11,668 nt of DNA. It comes from Spirochaetia bacterium UBA5368 (lineage in GTDB: Bacteria; Spirochaetota; UBA4802; UBA5368). Shown here piece by piece: positions 1-6,757 of this stretch. Location: positions 18,357 to 30,024 of the forward strand of contig DHPI01000043.1 of the NCBI GenBank assembly GCA_002407865.1, written 5' to 3'. A model generated the notes under the pieces. It searched no databases and was not told the origin of the DNA. It worked only from the letters and a program-made list of their open reading frames with translations. The stretch's first letter is position 1; the number at the start of each line of letters is the position of its first letter. The translations under genes and the position numbers were made by a program.

Positions 1-888
1 CGGCATGCGCGGGTCGTCCCAGCCCTCGACCTGGCTCGTCTCGACCAGCTCGCGCAGCATGCGCTTGCTCATCACCGTGTAATTGAGATTAAGGCGCGCA
101 AATTCTATCTGGCGGGGGCGGTTCGCCGTCTCGCCGGCAATCTGGTCAAGAAACCAGTCATAGAGGGGCCGATGCACTTCGAACTCGAGCGTGCATATGG
201 AATGGGTAATGCCTTCAACGTAATCGGACTGCCCGTGCGCAAAATCGTATGTCGGGTAGATACACCACGCGTTTCCCGTGCGATGATGCTCGGCGCGCTT
301 TATGCGATAGAGCACGGGATCGCGCATGTGCATATTCGGCGACGCCATATCAATCTTCGCCCGCAGCACCTTTTTGCCGTCGGCAAACTCCCCATTGCGC
401 ATGCGCTCAAAGAGGTCGAGATTTTCTTCGACCGAACGCTGCCGCCCGGGGCTTTCCATGCCGGGTTCCGTCGGCGTTCCGCGCGTCGACGCGACTTCTT
501 CCGCGCTCATGTCGCACACGTATGCCTTGCCCTTCTTAATCAGCAGCACGGCCCACTGGTACAACTGCTCGAAATAATCCGATGCGTAATATGGCGTGTC
601 GTTCCACTGGAACCCAAGCCAGCGTACGTCTTCCATTATGGAATCGACATATTCGACATCCTCCTTTTCAGGATTTGTATCGTCGAAGCGAAGGTTGCAT
701 TTGCCGCCATATTTTTTCGCAATGCCGAAATTAAGGCATATCGACTTCGCATGGCCGATATGAAGATACCCGTTAGGCTCCGGGGGAAAGCGCGTATGCA
801 CCCTGCTTTCGTTCTTTCCCTGTTTCAGATCTTCTTCGATTATCTCTTCGATAAAATTGAGCGATCGGGGGGTTTCTTCATTTTCCAT
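1..888 (-). CDS. glnS: Glutaminyl-tRNA synthetase, N-terminal part (runs off left edge)
   Basis: This class Ic synthetase charges tRNA-Gln with glutamine in the cytoplasm using ATP. The 296 residues present hold the Rossmann catalytic core. The class I signature [16 protein letters not shown] (residues 34-49, HIGH at 43-46) is followed by NLRFDDTNP (65-73). Further on come the GlnRS/GluRS-family blocks [28 protein letters not shown] and [14 protein letters not shown], then EGITHSLCTLEFE-like and [20 protein letters not shown] (the KMSKS-region loop). The order and spacing match E. coli GlnS closely, and the GlnRS-type body argues against GltX. The C-terminal anticodon-binding beta-barrels lie outside the window. 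The start at the ATG at 888 fits the usual N-terminus ([15 protein letters not shown]). An in-frame GTG ten codons upstream is possible, and neither start has a good Shine-Dalgarno sequence. The nitroreductase gene ends 154 bp upstream on the same strand. Confidence 0.97.
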   Translation of the reverse strand, partial: MENEETPRSLNFIEEIIEEDLKQGKNESRVHTRFPPEPNGYLHIGHAKSICLNFGIAKKYGGKCNLRFDDTNPEKEDVEYVDSIMEDVRWLGFQWNDTPYYASDYFEQLYQWAVLLIKKGKAYVCDMSAEEVASTRGTPTEPGMESPGRQRSVEENLDLFERMRNGEFADGKKVLRAKIDMASPNMHMRDPVLYRIKRAEHHRTGNAWCIYPTYDFAHGQSDYVEGITHSICTLEFEVHRPLYDWFLDQIAGETANRPRQIEFARLNLNYTVMSKRMLRELVETSQVEGWDDPRMP

Positions 889-980
889 AACGTACCGGCC
901 GGTATAGTAAAATTTCACTGTGCGTGCTGACGCTGCCGCGCCATACGCCGATGTACGAAGCGTGATGCTGTGTACTGTTG

Positions 981-1002
981 AAACATACGGATGTTTTGTC
1001 AA
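981..1002 (-). promoter_or_regulatory. Candidate glnS promoter -35 with overlapping inverted repeat
   Basis: The minus strand carries a perfect -35 hexamer TTGACA (1002 to 997). Directly downstream lies the palindrome AAACAT-CCGT-ATGTTT (996 to 981), six-bp arms with a four-bp centre. It would sit in the spacer between -35 and -10, where a repressor would block RNA polymerase. No convincing -10 hexamer is visible at 16-18 bp (best is AACAGT), so the promoter call is tentative. Confidence 0.35.
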
Positions 1003-1042
1003 GGATTTCGCCGCGCCGATCTTTGCCCCGGTGTAAAATGAC

Positions 1043-1915
1043 TCAAATTTTCGTGCGCCAGGTAACGATATACTCGCACCCGCCCGGCAGCGCCGCTACT
1101 GCCGGATTGCGCAATGTAAACCCGCCGTCCAGGCCAATCTCCCGCGCCGTGTATTCAAAATGGCTCATGGCAATACCCATATCCACACGCTGGAGATCGA
1201 GGATGGCAAGCATCGTTTTATTGCGCTCACGATAACCCTTTGTGCGCATAAGATAGAAGTCAAACTCGCCATCGCCGCGCATAACGACACGCCAGGGCTG
1301 CTTGTTCGAGGCCGACGGCGCGCGCCGCAGCATCTCGAGCGGTTCGGCCCATATCCCCGAATCCGATTGCCGCAACGGCGTTTCCAGGCTCGTCGAAAAG
1401 AAAAGCTCGCTCCATGCCTTGCGGTAATTCGAGCCGGCCTTCCACCGGACAACTGAATCGAGCATTCGCCGTCTGTCTGCCGGATAACCAAATGCCGCCA
1501 CCGCCGGCAACACCTCATTGTTTTCGAGGGATATCCGCTGCGCGAACGAGCTCCGGGTAAACGTACCGCCAAGCCAGCAGGTCCCAATCCCCAGTCCCGT
1601 GGCGTAGAGAATAAACGTTTCCATGACATAGCCAAAATCTTCGAGCGCCATGCCGCTATCTTTTACAGCGCCTATAATGAATCCCTGCGGATTCTTTATA
1701 AATCCGTACGTGCCAAGCCCCTTCAGCATGGCGGTATCGCTTGTCTCCGCAGCGATTATCGCCAGCCGAACATCACCGCCGAAGGGCCCTTTCGCGCATT
1801 CCGCAACGCAATCATTCAGCGCGCGCAAATCTTCCGCGCACACCGGCTCGTCCCTGAACGATCTGCAAGAATATCGTTTCGCGATTATATCGCGCACATT
1901 TCCATTAAATAGCAT
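1043..1915 (-). CDS. Nitroreductase family protein, TM1586 type
   Basis: This is a 290-residue flavin-dependent oxidoreductase of the family built from two tandem nitroreductase-like halves (TM1586_NiRdase). Such proteins bind FMN and use NAD(P)H; the natural substrate is usually unknown. The first half opens with the FMN-contacting motif RYSCRSFR (14-21). It continues with [25 protein letters not shown] (93-117), the usual helix and cysteine/glycine loop. The second half has [15 protein letters not shown] (197-211), the typical flavin-phosphate segment, and [19 protein letters not shown] (244-262). Length is normal for the family and the reading frame is intact. The start at 1915 has a weak AAAGG upstream. 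A TATGAT -10-like element lies at 1957-1952 on the minus strand. It is divergent from the acyl-CoA synthetase gene and could share its control region. Family is secure; substrate is not known. Confidence 0.9.
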   Translation of the reverse strand: MLFNGNVRDIIAKRYSCRSFRDEPVCAEDLRALNDCVAECAKGPFGGDVRLAIIAAETSDTAMLKGLGTYGFIKNPQGFIIGAVKDSGMALEDFGYVMETFILYATGLGIGTCWLGGTFTRSSFAQRISLENNEVLPAVAAFGYPADRRRMLDSVVRWKAGSNYRKAWSELFFSTSLETPLRQSDSGIWAEPLEMLRRAPSASNKQPWRVVMRGDGEFDFYLMRTKGYRERNKTMLAILDLQRVDMGIAMSHFEYTAREIGLDGGFTLRNPAVAALPGGCEYIVTWRTKI

Positions 1916-1951
1916 TTACCGATACCTTTAATAATAATCGATTCAGCTTCT

Positions 1952-1957
1952 ATCATA
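1952..1957 (-). promoter_or_regulatory. Candidate -10 element for the nitroreductase gene
   Basis: TATGAT on the minus strand, five of six matches to the sigma-70 -10 consensus, would start transcription about 30 nt before the nitroreductase ATG. No good -35 hexamer is visible at the right distance. Confidence 0.3.
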
Positions 1958-2022
1958 CCGCATGCCGGAGCACAACCATTATATATTTCACCTGCCGCAT
2001 TTGATAGAAGCCCCTGAATTCA

Positions 2023-2032
2023 CACGTACGTG
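2023..2032. promoter_or_regulatory. Perfect palindrome CACGTACGTG in divergent promoter region
   Basis: A ten-bp perfect palindrome lies between the divergent nitroreductase and acyl-CoA synthetase genes, 15 bp from a second and longer inverted repeat. Its position suits a shared operator. It is short enough that chance cannot be excluded. Confidence 0.3.
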
Positions 2033-2046
2033 CGCACCCAATTATT

Positions 2047-2064
2047 TTGCAATAATGATTGCAA
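2047..2064. promoter_or_regulatory. Inverted repeat TTGCAAT-N4-ATTGCAA, probable operator
   Basis: Seven-bp perfect arms are separated by AATG, giving an 18-bp dyad in the size range bound by TetR-, FadR- or MarR-type dimers. The right arm provides TTGCAA (2059-2064), which can serve as a -35 with TAGTAT (2081-2086) as -10 at 16-bp spacing. A protein bound here would overlap the likely acyl-CoA synthetase promoter. The regulator is not in the window. Confidence 0.45.
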
Positions 2065-2170
2065 TTCATATGGAGATATATAGTATATTCAAATATTAAT
2101 AGCTTATATTGTTTTATATGTATTATCCATTTTATCCGCATAAAAATATCATATAAAATAGGAGAGTATC

Positions 2171-4072
2171 ATGAGCACACAGAGTACCGCACAGCGGCGT
2201 AAAAACTTAACCGAGGAATACCTTCGTAATCGGAAGGACCTGGAAATTGAATTTCAGCAGTTCCTTGATAAAAACAGGCATTTTGGTTTAATGGTGCTGG
2301 ACCGTGTAAAAAAATACGGTTCGCGCGCGGAGCTGCACCACAAACCATACGGCACATGGGAAACCATAACATGGGAACAGCTTGGCGAGATGATGCACGC
2401 TGTTTCGAGCGCGCTCATTGAATACGGAATCAACGAAGAAGACATGGTCGGCATCTTTTCTCCGAACCGCGCGGAATGGCATATTGCCGACCTCGGCAGC
2501 CTGTGCATTCGAGCGATCGATGTGCCAATCTATGCGACAAACACGACCAGGGAGGCCGAATACATAATAAACGACGCCGGCATACGCGTGCTTTTCGTGG
2601 GGAGGCAGATGCAGTACGACCGCAGCTACCCCCTGCTTGACCAGTGCCCTTCGCTTGAGCACATCGTCGTATTTCACCGCGACACAAAAATTCACGAAAA
2701 CGATCCACGGGTGATATTATGGGATGATTTTCTCGAACTTGGAAGAAAGACCAATCATGAAACCGAAATCGCGAGGAGGCTTGAACGCTGTCATTATGAC
2801 GACAAGGCTACGCTCATCTATACGTCGGGAACAACCGGCGAGCCCAAGGGCGCAATTCACACACACAAAAGCCTTATGCACAACAGCTGGGCGGTGGGCT
2901 ATTTCCCGCAGGCAGGACACTTCGATCACGAATCGACGCTCAGCATGCTGCCCCTGAGCCATGTGCTCGAACGCTCATGGTGCTACGGCGTCCTCCAGAT
3001 CGGCGCGCATATCTGGTACTGTGAAGACCATACGCAGATACTCGAGCACATGAAAGAAGCGAACACCATCCTCATGAACAGCGCGCCGCGACTTTATGAA
3101 AAAATGTATTCCACCATCAATGCAGGCGTACAGAAAGCGTCTCCATTCAAGAAAAAGCTTTTCACCTGGGCGGTCGCCACTGGCGCGCAGGCCGGCGAAA
3201 GGAAAATGAACGATTTGCCTGTTCCTCTTTCATTAAAAGTCCGCCATGCCATCGCCGACAGGCTTGTGCTGAAAAAGATACGCATGCTTTTCGGAACGCG
3301 CATGCATCATGTCAACGCGGGCGGAGCGCCCATCAATCCCGAAATTTCACGCTTCTTTTACAATGCGGGAATTCTTATTACGCCAGGATACGGGCTTACC
3401 GAAACAGGTCCGGTCATTTCCATGAACGGGCCGAAGTGCTTCAAGTTTGGAAGCGTAGGTCCGCTTGTGCCGCTGGTTGAGGCTCGGATCGATAAGGACA
3501 CAGGAGAGATACAGGCAAAAGGGCCGAATATTATTAAAGAATATTACAACAAACCCGCAGAAACAAAAGCGGCGTTTACCGATGACGGATGGTTTAAAAC
3601 CGGAGATATCGGCCACTTCGACGAAGACGGATACCTTTATATCACCGACCGCATCAAGGACCTTATCATAACTTCGGGCGGCAAAAATATCGCGCCGCAG
3701 ATGATAGAACAGGCAATGATGGAGGATTATTATATCGAATTCATCGCGGCAATCGGCGATGGAAGAAATTATATCACCGCGCTGATCGTGCCTTCGTTTG
3801 CCGCGCTTGAAGAATACGCGCGCCAGAATAATATTTCTTTTTCATCGCGGGAAGACCTTGTTTCCAAACCGGGAATACGGGCTCTCTACAAAAAGATAAT
3901 CGACGATCGCCAGAAGGACTGGGGCCGGGTCGAGCAGATCAAGAAGTTCACGCTCCTCCCGAAGGAATTTTCACAGGAGGCCGGCGAGGTAACCCCGACC
4001 ATGAAGGTCAAACGGAAGTTCGTAGAAAAGAAATATGCGGACATTATAGAAGCCATGTACGCCGAGAACTGA
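2171..4072 (+). CDS. Long-chain fatty-acid--CoA ligase (AMP-forming)
   Basis: This 633-residue member of the acyl-adenylate-forming superfamily activates a fatty acid to acyl-AMP and then acyl-CoA for beta-oxidation or lipid synthesis. It is a cytoplasmic or membrane-associated enzyme. The P-loop-like A3 motif is YTSGTTGEPKG (217-227). The A5 motif is GYGLTET (406-412). The A7 motif DGWFKTGDIG (472-481) and the hinge DRIKDLIITSGGKNIAPQ (493-510) follow. The C-terminal catalytic lysine is probably K612 in TPTMKVKRK (608-616). The long inserted C-lid and overall length resemble the FadD15/eukaryotic long-chain ACSL branch more than E. coli FadD (about 560 residues). The start at 2171 has a strong GGAG at 2161-2164. 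The gene stands alone, divergent from the nitroreductase gene and followed by a stem-loop. Family is secure; chain-length preference is inferred. Confidence 0.95.
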   Translation: MSTQSTAQRRKNLTEEYLRNRKDLEIEFQQFLDKNRHFGLMVLDRVKKYGSRAELHHKPYGTWETITWEQLGEMMHAVSSALIEYGINEEDMVGIFSPNRAEWHIADLGSLCIRAIDVPIYATNTTREAEYIINDAGIRVLFVGRQMQYDRSYPLLDQCPSLEHIVVFHRDTKIHENDPRVILWDDFLELGRKTNHETEIARRLERCHYDDKATLIYTSGTTGEPKGAIHTHKSLMHNSWAVGYFPQAGHFDHESTLSMLPLSHVLERSWCYGVLQIGAHIWYCEDHTQILEHMKEANTILMNSAPRLYEKMYSTINAGVQKASPFKKKLFTWAVATGAQAGERKMNDLPVPLSLKVRHAIADRLVLKKIRMLFGTRMHHVNAGGAPINPEISRFFYNAGILITPGYGLTETGPVISMNGPKCFKFGSVGPLVPLVEARIDKDTGEIQAKGPNIIKEYYNKPAETKAAFTDDGWFKTGDIGHFDEDGYLYITDRIKDLIITSGGKNIAPQMIEQAMMEDYYIEFIAAIGDGRNYITALIVPSFAALEEYARQNNISFSSREDLVSKPGIRALYKKIIDDRQKDWGRVEQIKKFTLLPKEFSQEAGEVTPTMKVKRKFVEKKYADIIEAMYAEN

Positions 4073-4086
4073 CGCTCATTTCATAG

Positions 4087-4121
4087 TATATCGCCTGCCG
4101 TTTAATACGACAGGCGATATA
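4087..4121 (+). terminator. Stem-loop after acyl-CoA synthetase, terminator-like but without T-tract
   Basis: Fourteen-bp arms (4087-4100 and 4108-4121, one mismatch) surround the loop TTTAATA, 14 bp after the stop codon. The core is CGCCTGCCG/CGACAGGCG with an ATATA base. No run of Ts follows on either strand, so it may protect the 3' end of the mRNA or act as a weak or factor-assisted terminator. Confidence 0.5.
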
Positions 4122-4217
4122 TCATCCCACATACGCTGAATGCAAATGCGCCCCGGTCATCTTTTTTACTGCTCAAAACATTCTATAGCGAACGCGCAAC
4201 AAATGCGTAAAAAAATA

Positions 4218-4245
4218 TTTTTTGTGTACTCAGTGTCACAAAAAA
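4218..4245. repeat. Inverted repeat TTTTTTGTG-N10-CACAAAAAA
   Basis: Perfect nine-bp arms (4218-4226 and 4237-4245) lie about 90 bp before the lysine-rich microprotein gene. Both arms include homopolymer runs, so part of the match is cheap, but the GTG/CAC ends agree too. It may be a regulator site or the terminator of something upstream. Confidence 0.35.
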
Positions 4246-4252
4246 TTTAAAG

Positions 4253-4274
4253 TTTTCGTAATTTGTAACGAAAA
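4253..4274. repeat. Inverted repeat TTTTCGT-N8-ACGAAAA
   Basis: Seven-bp perfect arms (4253-4259 and 4268-4274) begin eight bp after the preceding inverted repeat. They lie about 60 bp before the ribosome-binding site of the lysine-rich microprotein. Together the two dyads look like a control region or a structured leader. Confidence 0.35.
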
Positions 4275-4320
4275 ATTAATAGTAGTACACGCGCGGCTTG
4301 ATTTACACTACAAAAATTAC

Positions 4321-4326
4321 AGGAGG
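4321..4326 (+). promoter_or_regulatory. Strong Shine-Dalgarno that fixes the microprotein start
   Basis: AGGAGG (continuing AGGAGGAG) lies nine nt before the ATG at 4336. It sets the start there and not at the longer in-frame extension beginning at 4222, whose N-terminal part runs through the inverted-repeat region. Confidence 0.85.
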
Positions 4327-4335
4327 AGTGGTACA

Positions 4336-4446
4336 ATGCCCAAGTGCGCAACACCGAAAAAGGAAACAAAGAAAGCAGATCCTAAAAAAGCGGACAAGGC
4401 AAAGAAGACTACTGCGAAAAAAGCTCCCGCGAAAAAAACGAAGTAA
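4336..4446 (+). CDS. Lysine/alanine-rich 36-residue basic microprotein
   Basis: The peptide begins MPKCATPKKETKKADPKKAD and ends in AKKAPAKKTK. Of 36 residues, 15 are lysine, and most of the rest are alanine, threonine or proline, with one cysteine at position 4. KKADxKKADKAKK and AKKAPAKK repeats resemble the disordered tails of histone H1-like bacterial proteins (HctB, AlgP-type), which bind DNA or RNA through charge. There is no folded domain or membrane segment. Support that it is real: an AGGAGG at ideal spacing, its own leader with inverted repeats, and a perfect intrinsic terminator starting 18 bp after the stop. Its role is unknown; nucleic-acid compaction is an inference from composition only. 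Confidence 0.8.
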   Translation: MPKCATPKKETKKADPKKADKAKKTTAKKAPAKKTK

Positions 4447-4463
4447 GTTACTTTTCATACACG

Positions 4464-4496
4464 TAAAAACGGCAGGGAATCAGCCTGCCGTTTTTA
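4464..4496. terminator. Bidirectional intrinsic terminator
   Basis: Thirteen-bp perfect arms surround a seven-nt loop: TAAAAACGGCAGG (4464-4476), GAATCAG, CCTGCCGTTTTTA (4484-4496). The GC core flanked by A5/T5 gives a T-tract on both strands. It ends the lysine-rich microprotein transcript and the convergent minus-strand gene, whose TAA stop lies inside the arm at 4496-4494. Confidence 0.92.
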
Positions 4497-6512
4497 TTGT
4501 ACGCCCCTGGTGCCGGCGCGCGTTCTCTGTCTTTCCAACGCAAGTTCCGTATCGGCCAAATCGTCAACCTTCTCCATTGCGGCAATCAACGCTTCGTATG
4601 ACAGATCATTTCCATTAAAACGGGCAGTCCAATAGCGCAGGTCCTCATCGAACATTTCCCTGCGGCGGGAACTCATATGCCTCGCGACAAACTCCCTGTT
4701 TTCTCTATCATCGATAACGCACAAACCAAGGTCTTTGTTACCAATCCGCGAAAGTAGATTTATCAGCCGGTTTCGCGGAAGTTTTTTTATTTTCTCAAAC
4801 GGCACGCCGCGCGCTTTCAGTTCGGCCAGACGTTCCCGGAATTTATCGCGCATCCGTTCACTGTACGCAACATTAAGAATATAACGCGTTCTGAACGATA
4901 CGACAATCCTGTCGCCCGCAACCGCATTCACCAGTGCCCGCGCCGCCTCCGTGTTGAGCGCATCGAATTGAGAGGCATTCAAGTATGCGGGCAAATCATC
5001 GGCGGACCTTATTTCTTCGGGAATCAGCCGGTCAATGCGTTGTGCATCATAATCAACGGCGATTATCCGATCCCGGCTTTCGACTTCCGAGTCCCCGGAC
5101 AATGCCGCGGTTTCGGCCTCACGGTAAAAAAGCCCCATAATGGCGCGGGAATACCGTGGAATGAGCACATTCCGCAGTATAATCGCGAGATCCCGGTCAG
5201 TAACCATTTCCATGAAAAGATACAACGGCATGTACGTCGTAACAATCTCTGTGTGCGCCGCGACGGCGGCGTAACGGGAAATATACTGTTTTACGCCCCT
5301 CATGAAGAGCGCCTGATTCAGTGAAAGAATGGCCTCATGAAAACCCATACGGCCGGATACCGGCTCCGTAATGCTATTTGCGGCACACACCGCGCCGCGA
5401 AGCACTTCGAAAAATGAGCGGGGCGCCATCACCGTAGATAACAGTTCCTCGCCCTTTATGCGCAGACGGCCCGTCATGCAATACGCGTTCACTACGGCAT
5501 CCGTATCGGGCGCCGCAGTGAGGGAGTACCGCACAGAGCGTATCCCCACGCCTGGCGCGCCGCTCTTCAGAAACAGCAGGTTTTCCCTCAAAATATGTTT
5601 AATGAACGTCTTGAGGTCAAAAAAACGCCTCTCGAAATCATTCGCGCCGATGTCGTGGAGAAAATAATACACAGAATAATTACTGCCGTGAATCTCATAC
5701 GTCACTTTGAATAAAACCCTATCGCCGGCGGAAAATCCCGGTGCGGCATTTGACATTCCGCATCGCTCGACATTATGGCGCAGCAACACGCCGTTCAATG
5801 ATGAGATCGACGGCATGAATACATTGCCCATAACGAACTCGCGCGGATTCGTTACCGTAATATCGGCCAGTTTACCCGCTTCCCCGGCCTGTTGCGTAAA
5901 AGCGCGCACATCGGAAATTACACACCGCAGTTCACGTGCAAATTTCGCATGTGCACAATCAGCTCGCAGCCTGTCCTGGACGGATGCGTCAACAATAATG
6001 TAGAAGCAGCTTCCCATTACCGAAACCTTTTTTACAGGGCATTCGGCGGCCAGCCACATCAATCCACCATGCTCCCGCGGATCGTATTCGCTGTTGACGG
6101 CATAATACGGCGATACCGCCACACTGCCCGGCCCTGCCGGTAAAAGGGCACATAGACGTGTCAGCATGCCGTCCGCGAGCTCCATGATGCCGGGCACGCT
6201 CCCGCTGTTATCCGATGCATCGCGCACTTTGACGCACGCGGCAATGAACGCATCCGGAAACAGAATAATGCAACCGGGACGCTCGCCGCCGTAAAACGCA
6301 CTGCGGAGATACCCCTTTCCGACCGACGTCATTGCACGCTCAAATTCGAGCGGCTTCATCCCTTCAATGACGATTTCGTGCCGCGCGCCCGTCACACGAA
6401 CGATATTTGCGGCAAGCACCTCGCTGATAATGGCATCATACGCATCTTCCTCTGACGCCTTGAAGACCCGCCGCAGTATTTGAAAAATCCTTTTTTTCAC
6501 GGAATCGAACAT
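4494..6512 (-). CDS. CheX/CheC-like and FliG-like composite protein (function unknown)
   Basis: This 672-residue soluble protein has no signal peptide or membrane helix. The last ~90 residues (572-660) read like the C-terminal domain of the flagellar switch protein FliG. FEKIKKLPRNRLINLLSRI (572-590) is followed by GNKDLGLCVIDD (591-602). ENREFVARHMSSRRREMFDE (604-623) corresponds to FliG's REKFLRNMSxRAAxxLxxDL. A weaker similar segment occurs at 432-459 (FMEMVTDRDLAIILRN...). Residues 25-185 alternate hydrophobic strands with a helix, MELADGMLTRLCALL (110-124), in a pattern like the CheC/CheX/FliM fold. A second such half may lie at 265-300 (VLFKVTYEIHGSNYSVYYFL). The start at 6512 follows GGAAAGAG. 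It is divergent from a chemoreceptor gene, consistent with a chemotaxis or motor role. The gene is certain; domain calls are by eye: FliG-like end moderate, CheX-like part weak. Confidence 0.75.
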   Translation of the reverse strand: MFDSVKKRIFQILRRVFKASEEDAYDAIISEVLAANIVRVTGARHEIVIEGMKPLEFERAMTSVGKGYLRSAFYGGERPGCIILFPDAFIAACVKVRDASDNSGSVPGIMELADGMLTRLCALLPAGPGSVAVSPYYAVNSEYDPREHGGLMWLAAECPVKKVSVMGSCFYIIVDASVQDRLRADCAHAKFARELRCVISDVRAFTQQAGEAGKLADITVTNPREFVMGNVFMPSISSLNGVLLRHNVERCGMSNAAPGFSAGDRVLFKVTYEIHGSNYSVYYFLHDIGANDFERRFFDLKTFIKHILRENLLFLKSGAPGVGIRSVRYSLTAAPDTDAVVNAYCMTGRLRIKGEELLSTVMAPRSFFEVLRGAVCAANSITEPVSGRMGFHEAILSLNQALFMRGVKQYISRYAAVAAHTEIVTTYMPLYLFMEMVTDRDLAIILRNVLIPRYSRAIMGLFYREAETAALSGDSEVESRDRIIAVDYDAQRIDRLIPEEIRSADDLPAYLNASQFDALNTEAARALVNAVAGDRIVVSFRTRYILNVAYSERMRDKFRERLAELKARGVPFEKIKKLPRNRLINLLSRIGNKDLGLCVIDDRENREFVARHMSSRRREMFDEDLRYWTARFNGNDLSYEALIAAMEKVDDLADTELALERQRTRAGTRGVQ

Positions 6513-6628
6513 AGCTTCACTCTTTCCATTATTCTGTATCCAATTGTTTTCGTAATTACAAGATAAAATTTACTCCGTGCGGTAACGCCGCCCGTTGCCC
6601 GAAAAGCTTCATGCGGGCACAGCAAATA

Positions 6629-6667
6629 TTTCAAACAACGTAGCCGCACATTTCATTTCGAACAACG
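6629..6667. repeat. Paired direct repeats TTTCRAACAACG upstream of the chemoreceptor promoter
   Basis: TTTCAAACAACG (6629-6640) and TTTCGAACAACG (6656-6667) match at 11 of 12 bases and start 27 bp apart. The second copy ends eight bp before the candidate -35. This is a plausible position for tandem binding of an activator. Confidence 0.35.
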
Positions 6668-6674
6668 ATATAAT

Positions 6675-6703
6675 TTGATCAAAAAAATAGTAATAATTAA
6701 TAT
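6675..6703 (+). promoter_or_regulatory. Candidate sigma-70-type promoter of the chemoreceptor gene
   Basis: TTGATC (6675-6680) and TAATAT (6698-6703) are separated by exactly 17 bp, with an AT-rich spacer. Transcription would start near 6710, leaving a leader of about 48 nt before the ATG at 6758. Confidence 0.5.
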
Positions 6704-6757
6704 CTGAGACATAGTATAGACAGGGAAATACTACCATAGCCTATACAGGTGTGCATC

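Noticed and set aside
172..930. Long open frame on the plus strand across glnS
   Set aside because: It is antisense to a clear GlnRS coding region with all family motifs; the translated product resembles nothing and has no ribosome-binding site.
1953..2141. 62-codon minus-strand frame in the nitroreductase/acyl-CoA synthetase gap
   Set aside because: It runs through both palindromes and the likely promoters, lacks a Shine-Dalgarno, and its amino-acid mix simply reflects AT-rich DNA.
4222..4335. Longer version of the lysine-rich protein starting at 4222
   Set aside because: The extra 38 residues cross the inverted repeats and have no repeat composition; the AGGAGG at 4321 points to the ATG at 4336.
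6546..6557. 12-mer GTTTTCGTAATT shared with 4252-4263
   Set aside because: Both copies are in AT-rich intergenic DNA, and several exact 12-mer repeats are expected by chance in a window this size.
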